NCBI RefSeq assembly: GCF_003597395.2
Contig: NC_133769.1
Coordinates: 44,747,831-44,811,830, forward strand
Direction: 5' to 3'
DNA: 64,000 bases
Source: Chelonoidis abingdonii
Taxonomy: Eukaryota > Chordata > Testudines > Testudinidae
Shown: positions 36,101-48,100 of the stretch, one piece after another
Numbering within the stretch: position 1 is the first letter of the stretch
Layout: each line of letters begins with the position of its first letter
Translations under genes and position numbers: made by a program
Notes under the pieces: generated by a model
What the model saw: the letters and a program-made list of their open reading frames with translations, nothing else
Database searches by the model: none
Told to the model about the DNA's origin: nothing

Positions 36101-39100
36101 TGGAGGAACTAGAGCTGCTGGTGCAGGAAGTGAAACTGGATATTATAGAGATAACAGAAATATGATGGAATAGTAGTCATGACTGGAGTACAGGTATTGA
36201 AGGCTGTGTTCTGTTTAGGAAAGACAGAAATAAAGGTAAAGGTGGTGGAGTAGCATTGTATATCAATGATGAGGTTAACTGTAAAGAAATAAGAAGTGAT
36301 GGAATGGATAAGACAAAGTCTGTCTGGGCAAAAATCACATTGGGAAAGAAAGCTACTAGAGCCTCCCCTGAGATAGTGCTTGGGGTGTGCTACAGACTGC
36401 CGGGATCTGATTTGGATATGGATAGAGACCTCTTTAATGTTTTTAATGAAGTAAACAACTAATGGGAATTATGTGATCATGGGAAACTTTAACTTCCCAG
36501 ATATAGACTAGAGGACAAGTGCTAGTAATAATAATAAGGCTCAGATTTTTCTGGATGTGAAGGCTGATGGATTTCTTCACCAAGTAGTTGAAGAACCAAC
36601 AAGAGGGGATGCCATTTTAGATTTGGTTTTGGTGAGTAGTGAGGACCTTATAGAAGAAATGGTGTAGGTGTAACGCTTCTACCCCTCTGAGTTAGCAGCA
36701 ACAAGGGCCGGGTTCAGTATCCAGGGGTTCCGTTTCGATAACACAATGCAAAACCGGCTCAAGCCCCCACCCAGTGACCTGGGATAATTACATACTACCC
36801 CCCCGGGCACCTCTAGGAGGCAATACTTCCCTACTCACAATCACGGAGTCCGAGTGTAGCAAAATCCTTTTAATAAAGGAGGGAAACAATGCGGCATCAC
36901 ACTGGAGAAACACCACAAACAGGATTATAACACAAACTAAAAGCAAAAAAACCCCACCTCCAAGTACGTTTGGCAATGTCCTTTCCCCCTTAGGGTCTTA
37001 AGTCTAATCACCCCAAAAGTCTCTATCTCTGGTCAGTGCCACCCCAGAGTTCAAAAGTTTATCTGCCGAGTTTTCTCCCCCGCAGCCTGGGTGGAAAATG
37101 GCGGGGGGGGGGGCGTACACAGGGTGTTAAGGGGCACCTTACGTGGGCCAGGGGCCAACTGCTCCTTCTCTCCGTGGAGTTCTTCTGCAGCCTTCACCAC
37201 GACCGGCTCCACTCTACCATCTGTGCCGCTCCTCCAGCCAACCCGTGAGCTGCTCCAGCCGTCCCCGCAAACCGTTCCACTCCTCTCACTGTTCCATGGG
37301 CTGCTCCAACGTGCTGCAAACTGCTCCGCTCTGCCAACCGCTTGGCAATACACCTTCAGGCTCCCCCACTAGTTAACACAGCATTCAGTGATCTCAGCTT
37401 AGTAAGCTTAGCTCTTTTAGTGATTTCAGCTCTGAGTGATTTCAGCTTGTAGTAGGGGAACCCCGGTGCTGGTGCACCATTGACCCAATGCGAATTCAGC
37501 TCAGAAGCCTCTAGATGGACTCCTAATGGATTCAAAATTAGCTCTGCTCTTCAACAGTGGAGAGAGAAAGATGTGCAATTGGTGTTCCAGGCCCTCAAAA
37601 GGGGCCCATACCATCAGGTGTACACACCAGTCCCTAATCTCTCTCTATTCACTGGGAATTGCCACCCATGTCCCTTGTCTAGCAAGTGCTACTTAATTGA
37701 TGGTGAGACATCTCTGTCATAAAGCAGTCTCATAGTTCCTCATTCACATAATCAGGGTGACAACACTTTATTCCTCCTGCCCCAATAACAAAGAAATTGG
37801 GGATCCCAGAGCTGTCAAAATAACCATCCCAGGCTGCCTGTGCGCTATGCTCACGCGGTGGGGGGTGTGCCAATGCCAAAACCTGAATTCCTTTCCACAC
37901 TCCATACATTCACCACCAGATGTTCAGGGCAAGCTAGTCTCTTAACTCGCTTACATAGGGGACACCTTGGTTGGAGTGATCATGAGCTAATTCAGTTCAA
38001 ACTAGATGGAAGAATAAACAAAATAGATCTGGGACTGGGTTTTTTATTTCAAAAGGGATAACTTTAAAGATTTAAGGAAATTAGTTAGGGAAGTGGATTG
38101 GACTGAAGAACTTGTGGATCTAAAGTCGGAGGAGGCCTGGAATTACTTCAAGTCAAAGTTGCAGAACTATCAGAAGCCTGCATCCGAAGAAAGAGGAAAA
38201 AAGTCATAGGCAGGAGTTGTAAACCAAGCTGGGATGAGACAAGCATCTTAGAGAGGTGATTAAAAAAAGCAGCAAGCCTACAAGGAGTGGAAGATGGGAG
38301 GATTAGCAAGGAAATCTACCTTATGAGGTCAGAACATGTAGGGATAAGTGAAGAAAGGCCAAAAGCCATGTTAGAGTTTGGACCTTGCAAAGGATTAAAA
38401 CCAATAGTAAAAGTTTCTACAGCCATATAATTAGAGAAAACAAAGAAAGAAGAAGTGGACCAGCTAAACACTGAGGAGGGATGGAGAGTAAATAATATGG
38501 AGTTAGGACTAATCTAGCCATGGCATATTACTCTAAACAATTGAAAGAAGACAAAAGGTTTGCGGTAGGAACCAAAGTGGGAGGATTAAGCTCAACACAG
38601 AGAAGGACGCGGAATAATCATACGGAAGCATCGGTTGACCTTCGATAATGGAGTAATAGTAATAGGAATGAAATTTAATAGTGAAGGTGAAGATCATGCC
38701 ATTTAGGTTAATAACAAGAATTTTAGTATAATAGTTGGGGACACATCAGTGACAGTAAAGAGGAGGAGAAGGACTTGGACTATTGGGTTGATACAGGATG
38801 TAATCTGAGCACGCCAATGTGATATGGCCCGTTAAAAAGCTATGCGGTTGTAGGTGCGTCAGGCACAGATATTCCAGCAAGATAGAAGGTGTTAGTACCG
38901 TATTATAACCAAGCATGGGTGAGACCTCATTTGGATCTGTGTGAAGGACTTGGTCCATGTTAAGAAGGATGAATTCAACTGGAACGGTCAGAGAAGGGTG
39001 TATTAGGGAGATGATCCGAGAAAGAAAAACCGTCATATTGAAAGCTAGCATCGAGCTTGGCTGTGTCTAATACTAACCAAAAGAAGATTGAAGGGGGATA

Positions 39101-42100
39101 TGATTGCTCTTATTAAATAATATTCAGAGGGATAAATATTAAGGCGGAGAGGATATTATTAAGCTTCAGTTACCAACTTGTGGACACAAGAACAATGATC
39201 TAAAGAGCTATCACACTAGGGAAGTTTAAGACTTGAAATTTAGACACATGTTTCTAACCATTAGAAAAGTGAAGTTCTGGAACAGCCTTCCAAGGGGAGT
39301 AGTGGGGGCAAAAGACATATCTGACTTTAAGACTAAGCTTGATATGTTTATGGAGGGGATGCTATGATGGGATAGCCTAATTTTGGCAAATAATTTGGCA
39401 ATTGATCTTTGATTATCAGCAGGTAAGTATGCCCAGTGGTCTGTGATGGGATGTTAGATGGGGTGGGATCTGAGTCACTACAGATAATTCTTTCCTGGGT
39501 GCTGGCTGGTGAGTCTTGCCCACATGCTGAGGGTTTAACTGATCACCATATTTGGGGTCGGGAAGGAATTTTCCTCCAGGACAGATTGGCAGAGACCCTG
39601 GAGGTTTTTCGCCTTCCTCTGCAGCATGGGACACGGGTCAATTGCTGGAGGATTCTCTGCAGCTTGAGGTCTTCAAACCACAATTTGAGGACTTCAAAAC
39701 TCAGACATAGGTTAGGGGTTTGTTACAGGAGTGGGTGGGTGTGATTCTGTGGCCTCCATTGTGCAGGAGGTCAGACTAGATGATCATAATGGTCCCTTCT
39801 GACCTTATAGTCTATGAGACACCATTCCTTACCCTTAAAAGAGAGTGACTTCAATCATGATATTCTTCCTATGAAAAGATTAGTATTGTATATGTACATT
39901 CACTTTCTGCAAAGAAGATACCTACTCCAGAGCTGAACAATTGTTCCTCTTGGCTCCCTTGCAGGTAATTCTGCCTCCTAGCTGTTGCTAAGCAATTCAT
40001 GACTAGTAGTAGTACCTCTCTGCTGCAGACCTCTCTCTCTAGTGGAAGCTTCCATAGCCTCAAGCACTACTAAAGCAATTATGAGAAATGCTTATCAACG
40101 ATAAAACATGGGCAGGATTCCAGACGAGAGTCTCTCTCCGAGAAAGTGAATTAACATGGTAGAATTCAAAATCCTCCTATGTTTAAAGTTCTTTTTCTCT
40201 ATTGATGGGGAAGACCAGTTTAGTAAGTGCAGCCCGAGAGCTCTCTTGTGGGTGAGAGGTGGTTGGTGAGCAGGTAAGAGAAGGCCAGGATGACCACAGC
40301 CAAGGAAGCAACATATAGAAAATCCACCAGGAGGCAGAGATTTACCCAGGCTTTCTCTGTCTGCTTGTTTCTGCCATATCTTCTGGGTCATGAGCCTGGA
40401 GCTCAGTGGCTAATACCTTAGAACAGCAAGTCTATGCTGAACTAGTTTAACTAGTTTTGGTAACTAGTTCAAGATTACTGTGGATTTAGATTCTGTCACA
40501 TGGGTAATGTGAAGGGTTGTCATCCCCGGGGTGCAACCGGTTCGGAGCTATGGGAACCACTGTGCCCCTCTAAGACACACTGCTGGGTTGGCTTTATAGT
40601 CAACCATCTTGGTTGGAGACACAGCCAGCCTCACCTGGACTTGTTAACACACAACACGACAGCAGGTGGTGCCACTCACCCAAACTGAGCTACCTGAGTG
40701 CAAATAGCAGACACCAGCCAATTCCCTAGCTCCATAGGCACACCCCCTCCCCACTAGAGTATAAACCCAAAATTATACTGTCTGGCACTGCACAGAGATC
40801 TCTACAGTGTAAGCTCATAAATAGTTCATTCTCCCCTCGATGTGGGAAGGATATGCAACAAGCCTGTGTTAACCAAGCTAAGATTTTTCCCAGGCACTTC
40901 ACTCAAAGACACCCTGGTTTAGATAAAACAAAAAACAAGTCTATTAACTACAAAAGATAGATTTTAAGTGGTTATAAGTGATAGCAAACAAATCAAAGCA
41001 GATTACCTAGTAAATAAACAAAACTACAAACTAAACTTAAGATACTAAAAAGATTGGATATGAATTAGCAATTTCTCACCCTGACTGATGATACAAGCAG
41101 TCCACCAGGTTTCCATACACAGGCTAGAAATCCTTTTAGCCTGAGGCCAGCACTTCCCCAGTTCAGTCTTTGTTCCTCAGGTGTTTCCAGGAGTGTCTTT
41201 GTGTGGTGAGTGATGCCCTAGATGATGTTACACCCCACCTTAAATAGCTTTAACATATGGTGGGAATCCTTTGTTCCAAAAACAGTTCCCAGCCCAGTTT
41301 GTGGAAAAATACAGGTACTTAAAATGGAGTTCAGTATCATGTGGTCTGATCACATGCCCTTGCTGAGTCATTGCAGCTATTACTTACAGGCCGGCTGAAA
41401 CATTTATAGGAAGCCTAAGCTTTTTCATAGCCCATTGTCTTTGTTGATTAGCCATTAGCACTGTCTAGCTTCATCATTGTGGTACCTGAAAGGCTAGCTG
41501 TGGGTGTTTTCCAGAGTAATCACATTTGAAATACAGATCCATAGTATTCATAACTTCAGATACAAAAATGATACATGCATGCAAATAGGATAATCATGTT
41601 AATTAAATCATAACTTTTTCAATGACTCCTTACATGACACATCTTGTACAAAATTCATCATAATTATACCACAATCATATCATATAAAAATATCACTGTG
41701 AAGAATATGGAGTGCAGCGTCATGGAGTCATCCTTCAGTCACTGCTTATGCAAGGGAGTCAGTCCTCAGCAGCAAACACAGTGGTTTATTTTTGCATCAG
41801 GAAAGGGAATCCCAGTCTCTCCTGTGTGACGGAACAATCCTCAGTGTTTCTACCTGCGTCCTGATATCTCCCATATTGGAGGCCTGTATGTGCCTAACTG
41901 AGGGAGGACAGCTATGTCTTTTTGGTGTCACTCCATGCTCTCAGGTGAAGGTCCCAAGAAGTTAGGGGGGTTAGAAAGACCTTGCCACACTTGGCATCAG
42001 GCCCACTCTATGGGTGCCACAGCACCGAGTTCATCTCTTGGAGCCACTGCTGTTGCCATTTCAGTTGTCAGCTTTAGCCAGGAACTCCTTGGCAGGCCAC

Positions 42101-45100
42101 AAGGTAGCTGGAGACTAGAGAGAGGGGACTGCAGTAGATGCATATTGCTTAGCAACAGCTAGAGGCTGGAGCTTCCTGAAGTAGAGTCAAGAGGAGCTGC
42201 TTCTTCAAAGAAAGTTAGTATTTGCAGTAATTTGAGTTTCAATCCAAGCCAGACAAATAATTTTCTATTAGAAGAGGTGAGCTTTTTCTGATGGAGCTAC
42301 ATTTCCCCACCTTTGTGTCCCACATGAAAATCAGAGCCACGCAATAATTCTTGTGAGTTGTATTGAGGAAAATTTCAAGAAGCTTGTTGTTCAGACTTTC
42401 TGGTTCTGTATATCAGCCTGATCCTAGTTGATGTTTTGCACATAAAATTTCCAGTGGTGTCAATAACTATTTTACATGTGCAAGGACTTTAGGTTCAAGA
42501 TGCAATTCCTCATTGACCTTTGTGACATACGAGGGATTTCAAAAACTGCTGTGTGGTGAATGTGTTACTGTTGGCTATGAAAACATACAGGAAGTGGAGG
42601 CTGTGCCTCTCAGCTGAGCACAGTGACAGTTACTTATTGCCTATAGAATAGTTATATCATCTGTGGCCAGTGACAGGGTTGGAAAATTCCATTTGTACAG
42701 TGACTTTTTTGTAATTGATTGTACATACTTTGCAACTGCTGCCTCATCCACTTGCAGTTGGCACCCTCACCTCTTCTCTCTCTGATTAAAGTGATAGTAT
42801 CTGTTAGCGAACTTAATAATCTCTGACATCACAATAATGGGAGTTTTGCCAGGGACCAAGGACAATAAGTGTCAGGAGAATGGCCCAAATGTAATCCAAA
42901 TGCTGGGATTGAGGGGTAGGGGATTGGGGGGGTAGGAGATTCCACTTACTCATTTATAATCTTCAAACCTGGGGGATGATATATAGGCCATATTGAGAAA
43001 CATTGCTGCTAGCTACAAGAAGGAAGAAATAGTTGGGTTTTCCTATCCCTTCCCCCCAGCTTTGAGCACTCCGTTATATTTAAAAAATAAACTTTAACTT
43101 GTTGATGTAGAAAGTATACTTAATTATTGCCCAGCTAACTCAGCCAGATTTTTCCGTATTCTATTCAAAGTGTTGTTTAAAGTAATTACCAAAGAACTGC
43201 TTCAAGCTGGCTGAAACTGGTTGCATGTTACTACAGGGGAAAAAAAATCAGCTTGGTTATTTTGGAATCAGAATGGAAGAGGGAGAAAGAAATATTTTTA
43301 GCAAGATTCCATGATTTGTTTCATGTTCTAGTATGATATCCATGTAAATAACTGCAAGTCAATATTTTAACCTTTAACCCTAGATGCTGCAGTGCTGCGT
43401 TTCTCAGCAAAGACATTAACGTCTTTAGTGCTTTATCAGTTCCTGTGTTTTCTAGCCTCTCTGAAGTTCATCTTGTGTTTAATAATTATATTCCTGTTGA
43501 CTTCACTAGGAAATGCAGAAATGAACCTCCTCTTACCTGATGAGGACAGTAACTTACCTTTAATTATTTACATCTTCAGTATCTTGGGCCCAGGACATTG
43601 GCATATTTATAGACTATCTTTCTGAGCCAAGAACTTGAATGGGTAATGTGAAACAGTATTGACAAAGTGCCAAAGGCAGAACACTCCACAAAGAGAAGTT
43701 CATAGAATTCCACCCACATTGTTCCGTTTGGGAGTGGATTTTCCCTTCTCCCCACAGTGTGAGATAATTCCAGTAGCAAATGTGTGGATTCTTCAGGGTC
43801 ACTGCAGACCAGGGAAATCAACATGGAGTCTCTCAACGAGCTCTGAATCTCCCTCCTAACTCACAGCCTGCACTTTCAGTGCCTCCCCTGGTCAAATACA
43901 CTTATGGGACTGCACCCTTTTAAAAGGAGTGGGAGAAGGGAATGGGAGATAGGAGCACAGGAGACCCTCTGGCTCACCTAGAGGATAACAGCATGCATCC
44001 CTTCCCCAAGTTACTCCTATGGCTAAAGTGAAAGAAGGTCTGTGCTGTAGCATTGAAAATTGTGGGTTCAATTCTGCTGTGTAAAAAAAGAGATATATAG
44101 GTATGAAAGCAGATATAAGGACACTGGAGTAATTAGTGGAAAGGTTTTACATTGCAAAAATGTATTTAGAAGTGAATTAGACTCTTGAGTTAATATTTGA
44201 TTATATATTTTTTGTGTTTATACTCTAAATAATGGGAGTTGAGAACTGGCTAGGGCATTTTATTTAAGAGTGTGTTTAAATCCAGCCCAATTCAGCAAGG
44301 ATTAAAAATTGTTTCCATCTTAATGGATGTTTGGTGGCCCTCACATGAATGAGTCTCATGGGTTTCAACTCCTGTGTCACAAACTCATCACCATTCTTTG
44401 AACTGAATGGTGAGCTCTTGAGGGCAGGGACTATCTCTTTATTACATGCAGTGTCTAGCACAATAGGATCCTGATCTTGGTTGGGCCTTGTAACAGGGTG
44501 GCTTGCCTTTATGGGCTGGAGGGCTAGGTTATCCAACCCTGATTAAGACCTTAGATGGGGTAAGGTGCTTTTAGTATAAGAAGCATGAGGAAACTGCAGT
44601 GACTGCTAGAGGCAGAAGGCCTGGTGGTAAGAGACATCTGAGGACAGAACTCAAGACTAGCAGGGTAGTTGTTGTTTTCAGTTTTAGTTTATCATATTGG
44701 GGAAATGTAAAAGGGTAAAAGCCTGGTCTGAAGGGCCTGTGAGACTGTGTTTGGTGTGAATGGAACAGGAAAGCCCTGAAGAAGGGAGGAATTGTTAACA
44801 GGGCACAACAGAGGCACCCTTTGCCACCCAGCTATAGGCCCTCCACCACTAGCTCTGGCAGCAGGGGCCATAATCTCATCACTTGAATATATTAACAAGA
44901 ATTGGTAATGCTGTAATTGTCACATACACATTGGGAGCATCAAGGGGTTGCAAGGAAGCCTCAAGCAGAGGGTCTGGCTTTTGTAAAACAGAACCATAGG
45001 TGCTTCTGTCTCTGGAGGGTTAAACAAAAGTTTTATTTGTAGTTCCTCAAGCTGGGATAAAACATGCACAGATGTTACAACTGTAGAGCCCTGAAGTAAA

Positions 45101-48100
45101 AACTTAAGTTTCCCAGCAGAGGTCTTCAACCTGTTGTCCTCAAAGGGTTCGCCCCATCGCATGAAGCTTGGCTACCCACCCCTAGCTTTTGAGAAAGTGG
45201 GAAATGAATGGGAACAGAAAAATGCTTCAGTATAAATAAACCTAACAAGCTGGGAGGGGGAGAAGAGAAGACTATACTTTATACTCCATTTGTATCACAT
45301 TCACTCATTTAATGAGACCATATGCAACATAAGAATTTTATAAACTACAGAAACCTGCTGTAATGTACCCAGCTCCTCAAAGCATTAGGCTACCCTGTCT
45401 CACAGGGGCATTTCAAAAAAATTACAAAGACAGACCTCTCCTCAAATGATCTAATCAAATCATGAATTTTTTTTTAAATAATTTCACGCGTGTGGGGGTC
45501 TAACTCAAGACTTTTGGGATTTACAGTGTTGTTCTGAAGAAGTGAACAGTTGGGTGAGAAAGCTGAGTGTGGCAAGAAAGGGCTACTGGACTCAGTTCAA
45601 GTGCTCAGATACTGCTGCTTAGGAGGGATTATAGCTATTCCAACTGATAGGCTGAACAGCTCACACATGTTGACAGAACAGTGCCCCAACTTTGGCTAAC
45701 CAGCCACCTGCAGTACTTTGTCTTTCTTTTGTCTCAACACTAGAATGAGTTCTGGAAGGCAATTTTGCAATGAGAAAACCTCTCATATTTTTAAATAAAT
45801 TTTTTAACGAAAATGTTGATGTAATCAATTTTTTTGCCTTTTCTAAAATATTTGTTGACAATTTTTTGTCAAAAGTATCATAAAAATGTTATCAAAGCAG
45901 CCTTTGACATTTTTCATTGACTGGGAATTAGGTTTTTTTAAATTTAAAATATTTTGATAATTGTTCTTGAAAAATCATGAACTTTTTTTTGAAAAGAGAA
46001 AGTGATTTATGTTTGAACACTTTGAAATGAAAACATTCTGAAAGTTCAGAATTTTGTTTGAGAATAATTTTTCATTTTTCAGCCAGCTCTATTTAACACT
46101 ATTGTTCACTTTCATTTATACTCACTCATTTGCCTAAAGCAGTTGTGGTGGCTCACAGACTGTCTATCTAGCGGGGTACAATCTAAGCTCAAAATAAATA
46201 TAGCTATTTTAGCTCAACTAGTTAGATACCAGATGTCTCTTTACAGCCTCAGTGTCTTTCTCCCATTGTCCACTCCCCAAAGAGTGACAATAGCACTCAA
46301 AAGTGAGTAGGTTTTTATTTATTTCTTCCAGCTGTCCATGATCATCCCCGCCTCTGATGGTCTGTCACTATAAGCCACTACCAATCAGCAGGGCCGGTGC
46401 AAGGATATTTTGCGCCCTAGGCGAAACTTCCATCTTGCGCCCCCCTCCCCCCAAAATCACATACATTATACACAATACACAGTCACAGAGTAACATGTTA
46501 TAATTTAGAATTTATGTTTCCGCGCTTTAAGTTTAGCAAACTTAGAAACAAGTTCCTGCAAGTCAATGCTGTGAGCAATGTCACGTTCTATTGACAAGAT
46601 AGATAGCCCAACAAGTCTTTGTTGCAACACTGATGTTCGCATATATGTTTTTATCAACTTGAGCTTCGAGAAGCTTCGCTCACCACTGGCCACAGAAACT
46701 GGGAGAGTCAAGAGGAGAGTCAAGAGCAATAACTGTGTTAGGGACGCTATCTGTCAGCTTATTTTCCCATATGAAGTTCAATACATCTTGCTGTGATGAA
46801 CTCCTTTGGACTCATCTTGCAATAGCTTGCAATTCACTGCACAAGTCAAAGGCATCAATATCTTTGGATTCACCATGTTGCAAAGCTTTCTCCAGATTCA
46901 AGCAATGTTCCATAATTTGCTTTGGTGTTTTATTTTGCAAACTGTAAACATCATCTATGAAGCCAAATGCTGAACTAATTTGCTGCATCAATGTGAATTT
47001 TTCTTCAACTGAATGTATTGCTGTGTCAATGACTGCAAAGTAAAAGTTCACTTTGAATTTTTCTTTCGGATCAGAAATAGGTTCGTCACCTGCTTCATAT
47101 GTGAACTGCTTCCTCTTCTTTCTAATACGGATTGGATCTGGTTCAAAAAGTGCCGGTACATCCAACCCTTCGCAAGTTCCCTCTCGAATTATTCTCAAAG
47201 GCTACAGAGTAACGATCTCGCCCACAAGAACTTAGATGAGTATCCAAGTTGATTGAATGGCATCCACGATTCAAATCTTTTGCCTTGACGTTGTATGATG
47301 TGATCTCAAAATTGTCAACGCCAAAACAAGAGAACAAGAACACTTTGAAAAACAGAATGGGCTTTTGTAAGAGCTTGCAGTTGATGTATTGCAGTTCTGG
47401 GTTTGTCTTTTTTTGGATATGACATGAAACCAGGATGGAAAAGCTCCCCAAGAAGACCTAAGACATGAGTGGCTGGATACATAAAAACACCTTCCCTACA
47501 CAGGCACTACCTCAAACATGCCAATTTTTGCTCAGGACAGAAATCATAGAGGAATACTGTGCATTCATGGTCTCTACACTGGCCAAGCAACAGCATGCTA
47601 CCTAGACCAGTCCATCCAACTTTTTTAACTGCTTCTTGGCACTGGGTGAGGGTAGCGGTGCCAGACTGAGCCTGGTGATGGGTGCACTACAAAGCTACAA
47701 ACTGAGAGCAAGATGCTGGGCCTAAGTCCTGCTGAGAACTGCTGTCCTGCACCAAGTGGAGCACAGCCTCCATGAGGAAGAAACTCAAACAAATATCACG
47801 CTCCTTCTGCAATGATTCCCCCAAGCACTTTCTTCAGGCAGCTGCTATGGGTCACTCACAGCTTAGGCCTGCCTGTTGCCAGGCAAACACAGCAGCAGGG
47901 CTTAAAACTCAGACAGGGCACCCGAGGACTCAGGGGGCCTGGGCAAAGTAAAATCGGGGGCCACTTCAATAAAACATTTGCAATACTATAGTAAAATGTA
48001 TTAGGAAATGTAAAATAAATAAACTAGTGAAATACATTCAAAAAATTCTTTGTAAGAATTTGAAATAAACTAAATACATTAATTTAAAACAATCTAAAGC

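Larger units (their letters stand above)
34266..39817 (+). mobile_element. Long CR1 LINE, split by an LTR and lacking the RT core
   Basis: It carries a 5' UTR with a repeated CACAGGAGCCARCAAACARA / GGGGAGTTTCAGTGGGA motif, ORF1 (34693-35838), ORF2 endonuclease (from about 35857), a nested LTR (36669-37955), the end of the endonuclease and a degraded linker (37956-38520). The 3' region (about 38640-39817) ends GGTCAGACTAGATGATCATA, ATGGTCCCTTCTGACC. The RT core appears deleted between about 38520 and 38650. Confidence 0.85.
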
